DNA from: Promethearchaeota archaeon
Lineage (GTDB): Archaea > Asgardarchaeota > Lokiarchaeia > Sigynarchaeales > SOKP01
Direction of reading: 5' to 3'
DNA: 9,325 nucleotides
NCBI GenBank assembly: GCA_014730295.1
Contig: WJIN01000252.1
Coordinates: 1-9,325 of the forward strand
Translations under genes and position numbers: made by a program
Notes under the pieces: generated by a model
What the model saw: the letters and a program-made list of their open reading frames with translations, nothing else
The model's database searches: none
What the model was told of the DNA's origin: nothing
Part shown: in pieces, positions 1 through 5,857 of the stretch
Layout: each line of letters opens with the position of its first letter
How positions within the stretch are numbered: position 1 is the first letter of the stretch

Positions 1-1
1 A

Positions 2-133
2 TCTTTAAGCGAGCGTGAATGGATGTGCCCCGAATGTGGCACTCATCATCACCGAGATAAAAACGCGTCTGCTAATATTAAGAAAGAAGGAATACGCTTC
101 TTAGAAGAGAGAGGCATCACAGTCATTTCATGA
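2..133 (+). CDS. tnpB: TnpB (OrfB) RNA-guided nuclease of IS200/IS605, C-terminal fragment
   Basis: This is the 3' end of a gene whose start lies outside the window; 43 codons are visible before TGA at 131-133. The peptide contains a CPEC half of the TnpB zinc ribbon (codons 9-12) and then the motif [11 protein letters not shown]. That motif holds the third RuvC catalytic aspartate of TnpB (the D of RDxNAxxN) and its conserved asparagine, so the nuclease centre looks intact at this end. TnpB proteins are RuvC nucleases guided by an RNA made from the right end of their own element; they promote retention of the transposon at its donor site. The reading frame stays open and TnpB-like for 31 more codons after the TGA (134-229), which suggests the stop is a recent truncation of the tail. 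The catalytic region precedes the stop, so the protein may still work. Confidence 0.8.
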   Translation, partial: SLSEREWMCPECGTHHHRDKNASANIKKEGIRFLEERGITVIS

Positions 134-229
134 CCTACCGTAGGGACTACGGGAAGTTACGCTTGTGGAGATCGTGTAAGACGTCATTTAGGCGCGGTGA
201 TCAAGGAAGCAAGAATCCAGCTCCTTTAG
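134..229 (+). pseudogene. Relic TnpB C-terminal tail beyond an in-frame TGA
   Basis: Continuing in the same frame after the TGA at 131-133, the sequence reads PTVGTTGSYACGDRV and further to a TAG at 227-229. From memory, a tail with a GxTxxYACGD-like motif is found at the C-terminus of many full-length OrfB/TnpB proteins. The frame was therefore probably coding in the ancestor, and the TGA may be a CGA-to-TGA or TGG-to-TGA change. The DNA would still be kept because it doubles as guide-RNA scaffold. The alternative is that the resemblance is fortuitous in a purely non-coding right end, or that TGA is decoded; I see no evidence for recoding. Confidence 0.5.
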
Positions 230-236
230 GGGCTGG
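217..236 (+). repeat. Right-end hairpin of the IS element
   Basis: An 8-bp stem (CCAGCTCC pairing with GGGGCTGG, with one T-G wobble) encloses a TTTA loop. It lies four bases before the TTCAA that marks the proposed element boundary. Subterminal imperfect hairpins of this form are what the HuH transposase of IS200/IS605 elements recognises, and they also form the last stem of the TnpB guide-RNA scaffold. Confidence 0.75.
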
Positions 237-253
237 TAGTTCAAAGATATAAT

Positions 254-258
254 AGGAG
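254..258 (+). promoter_or_regulatory. Shine-Dalgarno of the nitrilase gene, next to the IS end
   Basis: AGGAG lies 8 bases before the ATG at 267, which is good spacing and fixes that start. Only about 9 bases separate it from the end of the IS element. No archaeal TATA box at a usable distance exists in the host DNA between element and gene, so transcription must start inside or upstream of the element. Confidence 0.7.
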
Positions 259-266
259 ATATATAA

Positions 267-1055
267 ATGAATATAGGCTATGTTCAATTTGACCCAAAAT
301 TTGGAAAGAAAAAAGAAAACTTCACTCAAGTGGACAATCTTCTCAAAGATAAAAAAGCTGACTTGATAGTCTTACCAGAATTATTTGCAACGGGGTATAC
401 ATTTACATCAAAAGAGGAAGCAAGAAGCTTAGCTGAAACTGCGAATGGGATAACATTCCAATTTTTAAAGGAGCTCAGTTTTAAAACAGAAGCGATTATT
501 GTTGGTGGATTTGTGGAGCAAAAGGCTCAAAAAATTTACAATTCCTCTTTGATTGTGTTTCAGGATAAATTTCACGACACATATCAAAAAATTCATCTCT
601 TTAATAAGGAAAAAATTTGGTTCTCTCCAGGTGAGGAGGGATTCAAGGTATTTGAAGTCAATGGTATACATATCGGGATTATGATTTGTTTTGATTGGAT
701 TTTTCCCGAATCAGCTCGAAGCTTAGCTCTTCAAGGAGCGGATATTATAGCTCATCCCTCTAATTTGGTATTACCATACTGCCAAGATGCGATGAAAATA
801 CGTTGCTTAGAAAACCACATCTTTGCGATCACAGCAAACCGATTTGGTCAAGAAAAACGAGGTTCAGATGATTTCGCTTTCACAGGGCAAAGTCAGATAA
901 CTAACTATGATGGAATAGTACTTTCGAAAGCGCCTAATGAGAGTTCCTTTACAGAAATAATCGATATTGATCCCTCCTTGGCTCGCGATAAAACTTTAAA
1001 TAATTTAAATAATCTGTTTAATGATAGAAAGCCAAAATTCTACGTTATTAAATAA
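267..1055 (+). CDS. Carbon-nitrogen hydrolase, nitrilase superfamily
   Basis: This 262-residue protein is a complete single-domain member of the nitrilase superfamily, which hydrolyses nitriles or amides through a Glu-Lys-Cys triad. The triad is visible: E38 in LPELFATGY, K108 in YQKIHLF, and the nucleophile C141 in MICFDWIFPE. The pattern and length closely resemble, from memory, the Pyrococcus proteins PH0642 and its P. abyssi relative, the latter described as a nitrilase acting on small aliphatic dinitriles. That relationship favours small nitriles or omega-amides as substrates, but specificity cannot be read from the sequence and an amidase role is equally possible. No signal peptide or membrane segment is seen, so it should be cytosolic. 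The ATG at 267 follows a well-spaced AGGAG. The gene stands alone; its 5' leader has been taken over by an IS element, and 196 bp without a visible ORF separate it from the next gene. Confidence 0.9.
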   Translation: MNIGYVQFDPKFGKKKENFTQVDNLLKDKKADLIVLPELFATGYTFTSKEEARSLAETANGITFQFLKELSFKTEAIIVGGFVEQKAQKIYNSSLIVFQDKFHDTYQKIHLFNKEKIWFSPGEEGFKVFEVNGIHIGIMICFDWIFPESARSLALQGADIIAHPSNLVLPYCQDAMKIRCLENHIFAITANRFGQEKRGSDDFAFTGQSQITNYDGIVLSKAPNESSFTEIIDIDPSLARDKTLNNLNNLFNDRKPKFYVIK

Positions 1056-1210
1056 AATCTATTAATCTAATGCAAATAAACACGAATAAGCTATGAAATA
1101 TATTTCCCAATAATAGAAAATACTAAATGTTTCCTCGATTAATGGGATAGAATTTAATAATAGAATGAAAATATGGTGCTGAAAATATTTAAAAATCTTA
1201 GTATAATCTT

Positions 1211-1230
1211 GAAATATAAATCTTATAATT
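1211..1230 (+). promoter_or_regulatory. Archaeal-type TATA region for the phosphodiesterase gene
   Basis: Two A/T boxes, AAATATAAA (1212-1220) and TTATAAT (1223-1229), lie upstream of the TTG at 1252. The second is centred about 26 bases before the start codon, the usual archaeal TATA-to-transcription-start distance. Together with the absence of a Shine-Dalgarno, this suggests a leaderless mRNA. The rest of the 1056-1251 gap holds no readable ORF. Confidence 0.5.
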
Positions 1231-1251
1231 ACCAAATCATATAGTTATTAT

Positions 1252-3177
1252 TTGAGAAAATTGACTACTAAACCTAAAAAAATTCTTTTAGTTGGAATTG
1301 ATCAGGCAATCCCGTGTTTAATCAATACCTTCGTAGATGAGGGACTACTTCCAAATATAAAAACTCTTATTGAGACGGGTGTAAAAGGAGAGGCGTATTC
1401 TTGCCCGCCCTGTGACACCCCCACAAATTGGAGTACTATCGCAACTGGAGCTACTACTGCTGTGCATGGGGCCACAAGCTTTTATATGCACATTCCAGGT
1501 GAGCCCTTAGATTATGGACTTAAAATCCGTTCCAGATCGTCTTTGTCTAAGTATTGCGGTGCAAAATATTTTTGGGAAGCCGCAGATGATATGGGATTCA
1601 AATCATTCATATTGAATTATCCCGGTGGTTGGCCAGGAAACCTTAATAATGGGGTAGTTAGCCTACTAACATGGCCATTACCCGAATCAATACCAATGGA
1701 ACTTTCTCTTAAAACTAGGAAAAAATATAGTTTGAATAGTCCTAATCCCTCTCTGAGAATAATACCAATAGAAAAAGAATTCGATATAAAGTTTGATAGT
1801 TTTTCTCCTCCCCTTAAGATTATCATAAAACTGGATGATAATAATAGTATTGAAGAATTCCCAGCAATTGAAGCTTATATCATCGACACCGAAAAAAAAG
1901 GGTATAATGCTTTAGCTATGAAAGCTGGAAAAGAAAATGAATGGGAAATCGTAAATACAAATCAATGGACTAATTGGATCTCAAATACAATCCAAACCGT
2001 CAAATATGGAGAATTGCCATGCTTGTTTAAATTGGGAATAAAAAAATTAAAATCTGACGGAAGTTCACTTGAACTTCAATTTTCTAGCATATATAGTACA
2101 AAGGGGTGGACCAACCCAGAAGAATTAGGAGAAAAAATTATTCGGAATGCGATAATTTATGATCTAACAAGAGAACAACAAAAAGTAGATTACATGATTT
2201 CAGGAGCTGTTAAATCATATTTGGGGTTAGCCAGAAATGAAGCACTTACTATAGCAAATGCGATTAGATATATGAAAAATTCTATGAATTGGGATATATG
2301 CTTTTTTCATATTCATCATTTAGATAGTGTTAATCATCGCAGCTTAGGAAATGTATATGAAGAATCTCCCTTTTATACAGAGAAAAAAGCAGGAAAATAT
2401 TGGGAGCATATTAGAATAGCATATCAGATTACGGATGAATTAGTAGGGCTGTTGGTAGAGTCAGTAGTGAATGATGACACAATTATAGTTCTTGTCTCGG
2501 ATCATGGCGCAATACCTACCTGGAGAGTAGTTAATCCTCTTCAAGCCTTAATGAATTCTGGTTTATTAAATTATAAACAAATAGATTCTAAGGATAATTA
2601 TATTGTGGATTGGAAAAAAACTAAAGCTTTTCCCTATTTGGAACCCCCATATGTGTGGGTTAATCTAAAGGGGAGGGATCCCGATGGTATTGTTAATCAG
2701 AGTGAATATGAAGATGTGAGAGATGAAATTATTGAATCTTTATATCAGTTAAGGGATCCCGATACTGGTGAAAAAATTATAAAGCTTGCTATAAAAAGAG
2801 AAGATGCTGAATATTTGGGTCAAAATGGTCCTCGCGTTGGAGATGTAATTTATTTTTTAAATCCCCCTTATCAATTATTTGACTACAGATTAGAGAAGCT
2901 AGATCCGTCAATACAACCGAAAGATCTTTTAGAAAAACCAGCAGCTTATAATGCTCAAGTAAATTGTGCCGCACATGCCTATTTTCTCCCTGATACTAAA
3001 TTGGGTGAATATTCCATCAGTGTTCCTTTGATAATTAATGGACCGAGTATAAAATCCGGAGTAGAATTAAAAAAAATTGTAAATTTGATCGATTTAGCCC
3101 CTACTCTTGCTGATCTCCTCGGAATTCCTCAACCAAAGTCGTTCCAAGGAAAAGTATTGCATCAAATAATTGAGTAA
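1252..3177 (+). CDS. Alkaline-phosphatase-superfamily phosphodiesterase/phosphatase
   Basis: This 641-residue protein belongs to the alkaline phosphatase superfamily, closest to the type I phosphodiesterase/nucleotide pyrophosphatase group. All seven expected two-metal and nucleophile positions can be placed: D17 (LLVGIDQA), the likely nucleophile T56 (CDTPTNWSTIATG), D358 and H362 (DSVNH), D417-H418 (VSDHGA), and H575 (AAHAYFLPD). Residues from about 180 to 295 form a beta-rich inserted region between the nucleophile half and the second metal half, a cap seen in many prokaryotic members. No signal peptide or transmembrane helix is evident, so a cytosolic hydrolase is expected. The substrate (nucleotide, phospholipid headgroup, phosphonate or other phosphoester) is not determinable here. 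The start is TTG at 1252, with a second TTG three codons later; neither has a Shine-Dalgarno, but a TATA box is correctly spaced for a leaderless transcript. A membrane protein gene follows after 90 bp. Confidence 0.85.
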   Translation: MRKLTTKPKKILLVGIDQAIPCLINTFVDEGLLPNIKTLIETGVKGEAYSCPPCDTPTNWSTIATGATTAVHGATSFYMHIPGEPLDYGLKIRSRSSLSKYCGAKYFWEAADDMGFKSFILNYPGGWPGNLNNGVVSLLTWPLPESIPMELSLKTRKKYSLNSPNPSLRIIPIEKEFDIKFDSFSPPLKIIIKLDDNNSIEEFPAIEAYIIDTEKKGYNALAMKAGKENEWEIVNTNQWTNWISNTIQTVKYGELPCLFKLGIKKLKSDGSSLELQFSSIYSTKGWTNPEELGEKIIRNAIIYDLTREQQKVDYMISGAVKSYLGLARNEALTIANAIRYMKNSMNWDICFFHIHHLDSVNHRSLGNVYEESPFYTEKKAGKYWEHIRIAYQITDELVGLLVESVVNDDTIIVLVSDHGAIPTWRVVNPLQALMNSGLLNYKQIDSKDNYIVDWKKTKAFPYLEPPYVWVNLKGRDPDGIVNQSEYEDVRDEIIESLYQLRDPDTGEKIIKLAIKREDAEYLGQNGPRVGDVIYFLNPPYQLFDYRLEKLDPSIQPKDLLEKPAAYNAQVNCAAHAYFLPDTKLGEYSISVPLIINGPSIKSGVELKKIVNLIDLAPTLADLLGIPQPKSFQGKVLHQIIE

Positions 3178-3220
3178 TTAATATACCTAAAATAATTACA
3201 TTTTTAACTGAGAAACTCTA

Positions 3221-3228
3221 TTTTTTCT
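3221..3228 (+). terminator. Possible T-tract terminator after the phosphodiesterase gene
   Basis: A run of six T followed by CT lies about 45 bases after the stop codon at 3177. Archaeal RNA polymerase stops at T-rich tracts without needing a stem-loop, so this is a plausible but weak terminator. It is also only 40 bases before the next start and could instead be part of that gene's promoter. Confidence 0.3.
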
Positions 3229-3267
3229 ATTATTATGATGGGATTGATTGTCTTCAATTAAAAAAAT

Positions 3268-4185
3268 GTGGTGAGAGAGAAAATCGTTTCTTCTTTTTAT
3301 TGGGTGGGAGTATTTGCAGCTATATTAGCCGGTATTTTATCTAATTCTGGGATTGTATTACAAAAAAAGGTGATAAATGATTTAGCAGATACTCTACCTC
3401 CTAACAGAAGTCCTATGAAATATCTTATTAAAGAAAAATTATGGATAAGTGGACTAATTTTAAATTTCGGCATAGGAACAGTTTTTTATTTAGTTGCTCA
3501 GTCTCTTATAGGACCTGCACTTATTCCCGGACTAATGTCGTCTGGTTTAATAATATTAGCGATAGGTTCAGTATATATTCTCGATGAGCAATTACGCAAT
3601 AAGGAAATATTTGGGATATTTCTAATGATAATTGCAATAACTTTTTTGGGATTCAGTCAATTATCTATTGAAATTACAAATAATAATGTTATATCAATAG
3701 ATTTTTTGCTCAGAGTGACTATTTTCAGCCTTTCCTTATTTGGTTTATCCCTTTTACTTGAGGGATTAAGTAGAAATGCAGATTCTTATCAAGGAATCCC
3801 ATTATCTATTATCTCGGGTAATATGTTTGCTCTATCCAATTTATGGGTTTCTATTCTTATAGGAACAATTAATAAAGTCTTTGGGGGATTTTTTGTTGCG
3901 GTTGAATTAGTATTATTTGTTGTTGCTGCGATTATTTTAATATTTACAAATGCTTTTGGTGTTATTAAAATGCAACAAGCATTTACAGTGGGGCAAGCGG
4001 GAAATTTAATAGTTATTCAACAAATACCTATTCAAATAAGTCCAATTCTAATCTATCTTTTGGTATTTTTATTGCCTTTGACGAATATAATATCTATTTT
4101 GTTTCTTCTCTCAGCTATTTCTTTAATAATCATCAGTGCCTACCTTTTAGGTAAACGGCAAATAGAAATAGATCAAATTAGTTGA
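3268..4185 (+). CDS. NIPA-like DMT-superfamily membrane transporter
   Basis: This 305-residue, strongly hydrophobic protein has about nine to ten membrane segments, at roughly residues 10-32, 57-79, 84-106, 113-131, 147-167, 178-199, 207-231, 242-267 and 272-294. The N-terminal half has the layout of the NIPA/EamA branch of the drug/metabolite transporter superfamily: a first helix ending in a KK pair (residues 33-34), a polar loop, a helix pair with the GPALIPGLMSSG segment (82-93), and a conserved acidic DEQL (106-109) at the end of the third helix. Eukaryotic NIPA proteins carry Mg2+; the cargo of prokaryotic relatives is generally unknown and none is assigned here. GTG at 3268 is directly followed by a second GTG and either could be the start; an ATG at 3266 is in another frame and stops at once. 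No clear Shine-Dalgarno is visible. It may be read together with the upstream phosphodiesterase gene. Confidence 0.75.
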   Translation: MVREKIVSSFYWVGVFAAILAGILSNSGIVLQKKVINDLADTLPPNRSPMKYLIKEKLWISGLILNFGIGTVFYLVAQSLIGPALIPGLMSSGLIILAIGSVYILDEQLRNKEIFGIFLMIIAITFLGFSQLSIEITNNNVISIDFLLRVTIFSLSLFGLSLLLEGLSRNADSYQGIPLSIISGNMFALSNLWVSILIGTINKVFGGFFVAVELVLFVVAAIILIFTNAFGVIKMQQAFTVGQAGNLIVIQQIPIQISPILIYLLVFLLPLTNIISILFLLSAISLIIISAYLLGKRQIEIDQIS

Positions 4186-4196
4186 ATTTTTTTCTT
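4186..4196 (+). terminator. T-tract terminator after the transporter gene
   Basis: Immediately after the TGA at 4183-4185 comes a run of seven T, then CTTT. This is a typical archaeal intrinsic termination signal without a hairpin. It separates the transporter from the GlcD-like gene, which has its own TATA-like box downstream. Confidence 0.5.
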
Positions 4197-4230
4197 TAAA
4201 ATCAGAAATATTTTTACCAAAAAGAGTAAT

Positions 4231-4240
4231 TTTTATATTA
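4231..4240 (+). promoter_or_regulatory. TATA-like box upstream of the GlcD-like gene
   Basis: TTTTATATTA is a good match to an archaeal TATA element. It would place the transcription start near 4262 and leave a leader of about 30 bases containing a TAGGA Shine-Dalgarno (4282-4286) before the ATG at 4292. A second A/T box (ATATATAAT, about 4267-4275) lies too close to the ATG to serve it. Confidence 0.5.
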
Positions 4241-4291
4241 GTACAAGTAAATTCACCAATCACACAGATATATAATTCAAATAGGATAATT

Positions 4292-5767
4292 ATGACAATT
4301 TATGATAAATTAGTTGATATTGTTGGAGAGAAATATTGTAGCGATAAAGATTATATATGCGTTGCATATTCAAGGGGGTTGGATCCTTGTTTACCTGAGA
4401 TAATCCCTCAAATTGCTATCAGACCTGAATCAACACAACAAATAGTTAATATTGTTAAAATAGCAAATAATGAAAAAGTTCCAATAGTTCCACGTGGAGG
4501 AGGATGTGGTTTGATGGGAGGATCCAAACCTGTTTCCAAAGAATGCATTTTACTTGATTTAACTAGAATGGACAAGATATTAGATATCGATGAAGAAAAT
4601 AATACTGTAACCGTTCAGTGTGGAATTAACTGGTCTCGTCTTAACGCGATTCTATTCGATAAAGGCTATTATACGGGAAATATGGGGCCGGGTTCTGGTC
4701 TTAACGCATCTATAGGAGGAGGCCTATCTCATCATTCAGGGGGAGGGGGTGGCTGTGCTAAATATGGAAAATGCAGTGAGAATTGCGTTGGTTTACAAGT
4801 AGTGTTAGGTACGGGGGATGTAATCATTTTGGGTTCTCAAGAAAGCTTTTACGTAAAAAAACCATTTGTGAGGTTAGGTTTAGGTCCAGATTTAATGGGT
4901 ATCTTTTTAGGAGATAATGGAACTATGGGAATCAAAACTGAAGCAACCCTTAAAATTTACCCGAAGCCTCCTTATTTTTCAGGAAAGACTTTTCTTTTAG
5001 AAGAGAATCCTTACGAAAATACGAGAGATATGGTAATGGAGATGATCCAAAAGGGATGGTCGAAATCATTAGGAATTTATGATTATTTTTTTACACCACC
5101 ACCACCAGCTTTTGGGATTTCCGCAGATAATTTAATCAAGACATGGGAAGACATAAATGGGGGTGTTATATTTTATGTGACCGAAGCTTATGATGAAACG
5201 ATATTGGAAAGAAATTCTGAGATTCTAGAAAATATCGCGAAAAAATATTCGACGAAAGAGTTAGGGCCCACTCCCGAAGAGGGAAATATTACAGACTGGT
5301 TCTACGGAGAACAAGGGCACTGGCAAGTCTATCATTCTCTCCTTTCCTTATTAAGTCCCGATAGCTTTGCATGTACCACAGAGGTAATGGTACCTATTGC
5401 TCGATTAGCCGAAATTTTACATATGATAGATAAATGGGAGGAAGAACATAATGAAGAGATGCTCGAAGCAGATGTTTTTTCTGGGGTTTCCCACGTCGTT
5501 ATGCTTCCACATAATAGTTGCTATATAGGAGGAGGTTTAGCAGCAACTTCTAATGAAAATTTAAAGGATAATGTTATAAGCCTTTGGAAAGATCAATTTG
5601 AAATGCTTTTAAAAAATGGTGCTGTCCTATATATGTGTGGTCAAATTGGATCTCATGTATTGGTTGATTCATTAATATACAATTTCGAATTTTACAAGTT
5701 CTTTTCTCAAGTAAAGAATTTGGTAGATCCAAATCATATTATCAGTCCAGGAAAGTTCAGACTCTAG
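4292..5767 (+). CDS. FAD-linked oxidase, GlcD/D-lactate dehydrogenase type
   Basis: This 491-residue flavoprotein belongs to the GlcD/vanillyl-alcohol-oxidase fold. The FAD-binding domain is clear: IAIRPESTQQIVNIVKIAN (about 41-59), the pyrophosphate loop PRGGGCGLMGG (67-77), the glycine-rich stretch ending in KYG (142-159), and GDNGTMGIKTEATLKIYP (207-224). The C-terminus has the family signature LVDPNHIISPGKF (477-489). Relatives oxidise 2-hydroxyacids such as D-lactate or glycolate, passing electrons to a GlcF-type iron-sulfur subunit; such a gene follows 90 bp downstream, which supports a two-subunit enzyme. The usual GEHGIG-like motif near the C-terminus is replaced by CGQIGSH (449-455), so the substrate may differ from lactate or glycolate. 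Extra cysteines at 155, 161 and 165 sit in the glycine-rich region. A TPPPP run occurs at 268-272. The ATG at 4292 has a modest TAGGA Shine-Dalgarno. The exact substrate is unknown. Confidence 0.88.
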   Translation: MTIYDKLVDIVGEKYCSDKDYICVAYSRGLDPCLPEIIPQIAIRPESTQQIVNIVKIANNEKVPIVPRGGGCGLMGGSKPVSKECILLDLTRMDKILDIDEENNTVTVQCGINWSRLNAILFDKGYYTGNMGPGSGLNASIGGGLSHHSGGGGGCAKYGKCSENCVGLQVVLGTGDVIILGSQESFYVKKPFVRLGLGPDLMGIFLGDNGTMGIKTEATLKIYPKPPYFSGKTFLLEENPYENTRDMVMEMIQKGWSKSLGIYDYFFTPPPPAFGISADNLIKTWEDINGGVIFYVTEAYDETILERNSEILENIAKKYSTKELGPTPEEGNITDWFYGEQGHWQVYHSLLSLLSPDSFACTTEVMVPIARLAEILHMIDKWEEEHNEEMLEADVFSGVSHVVMLPHNSCYIGGGLAATSNENLKDNVISLWKDQFEMLLKNGAVLYMCGQIGSHVLVDSLIYNFEFYKFFSQVKNLVDPNHIISPGKFRL

Positions 5768-5788
5768 TTTAATGATACTAATTAAACT
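5766..5788 (+). repeat. Inverted repeat between the glcD-like and glcF-like genes
   Basis: The arms AGTTTAAT (5766-5773) and ATTAAACT (5781-5788) are exact reverse complements separated by 7 bases. The left arm begins within the stop codon of the GlcD-like gene. The stem is A/T-rich and therefore weak, and no T-run follows it, so it is not a classical terminator. It could be an mRNA-processing or protection hairpin between the two cistrons, or chance in AT-rich DNA. Confidence 0.35.
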
Positions 5789-5795
5789 TGATAAG

Positions 5796-5808
5796 AAATA
5801 TATTTAAA
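5796..5808 (+). promoter_or_regulatory. TATA-like box upstream of the GlcF/HdrD-like gene
   Basis: AAATATATTTAAA is a strong archaeal TATA-like element, centred about 56 bases before the ATG at 5858. A transcript would start near 5828 and carry a leader of about 30 bases with a GGGAG Shine-Dalgarno. It implies that the iron-sulfur subunit can be transcribed independently of the flavoprotein gene, in addition to any read-through. Confidence 0.5.
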
Positions 5809-5839
5809 ATCTAAAATTGACTTTTAAGATAAAAAAAAA

Positions 5840-5844
5840 GGGAG
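5840..5844 (+). promoter_or_regulatory. Shine-Dalgarno of the GlcF/HdrD-like gene
   Basis: GGGAG ends 13 bases before the ATG at 5858, slightly long spacing. An ATG at 5848 lies between them but opens a frame of only seven codons before TAG. The in-frame ATG at 5888 (residue 11) is the only nearby alternative and is preceded by nothing better. Confidence 0.5.
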
Positions 5845-5857
5845 AAAATGAGAATTC

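Larger units (their letters stand above)
1..244 (+). mobile_element. Right end of an IS200/IS605-family element (partial)
   Basis: The window opens inside an insertion sequence of the IS200/IS605 (TnpB-carrying) type. Two things show this: the C-terminal codons of a TnpB protein (2-133), and a terminal structure typical of this family's right end. That structure is an 8-bp stem with a TTTA loop at 217-236, followed a few bases later by TTCAA at 240-244, after which host sequence is expected. These elements have no terminal inverted repeats and make no target duplication, so the exact boundary is inferred from the hairpin and TTCAA. The left end, any TnpA gene and the target motif lie outside the window. 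The nitrilase gene begins only 22 bases after the proposed boundary. Confidence 0.75.
120..264 (+). ncRNA. Putative TnpB guide RNA (omega/reRNA) with guide at 245-264
   Basis: In IS200/IS605 elements the TnpB guide RNA is made from the 3' end of tnpB through the right end, and runs into flanking host DNA, which supplies a guide of roughly 16-20 nt. Here the scaffold would overlap the end of tnpB, include the hairpin at 217-236 and finish with TTCAA at 240-244. The guide would then be the host bases from 245 on. The 5' end given here is arbitrary. Notably, the guide interval contains the Shine-Dalgarno of the nitrilase gene. The existence of this RNA is inferred from the family; transcription cannot be seen from the sequence. 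Confidence 0.5.

Noticed and set aside
465..671. Minus-strand open frame inside the nitrilase gene
   Set aside because: It is antisense to a gene with a complete catalytic triad and shows no recognisable domain. The same applies to minus-strand frames at 1617-1826, 2789-2974 and 5992-6174.
1056..1251. Possible small gene in the gap after the nitrilase
   Set aside because: The ATG-started frames I followed end within a few codons (for example at 1126, 1141 and 1165), and no RNA-like GC-rich structure stands out. Only promoter-like A/T boxes are supported.
4717..4752. G-rich run resembling a G-quadruplex in AT-rich DNA
   Set aside because: The run encodes the conserved glycine-rich FAD-binding loop of the GlcD-like protein, which explains it without a structural role.
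5093..5108. CCA trinucleotide repeat
   Set aside because: It simply encodes a TPPPP stretch within the FAD oxidase and has too few copies to be a meaningful microsatellite.
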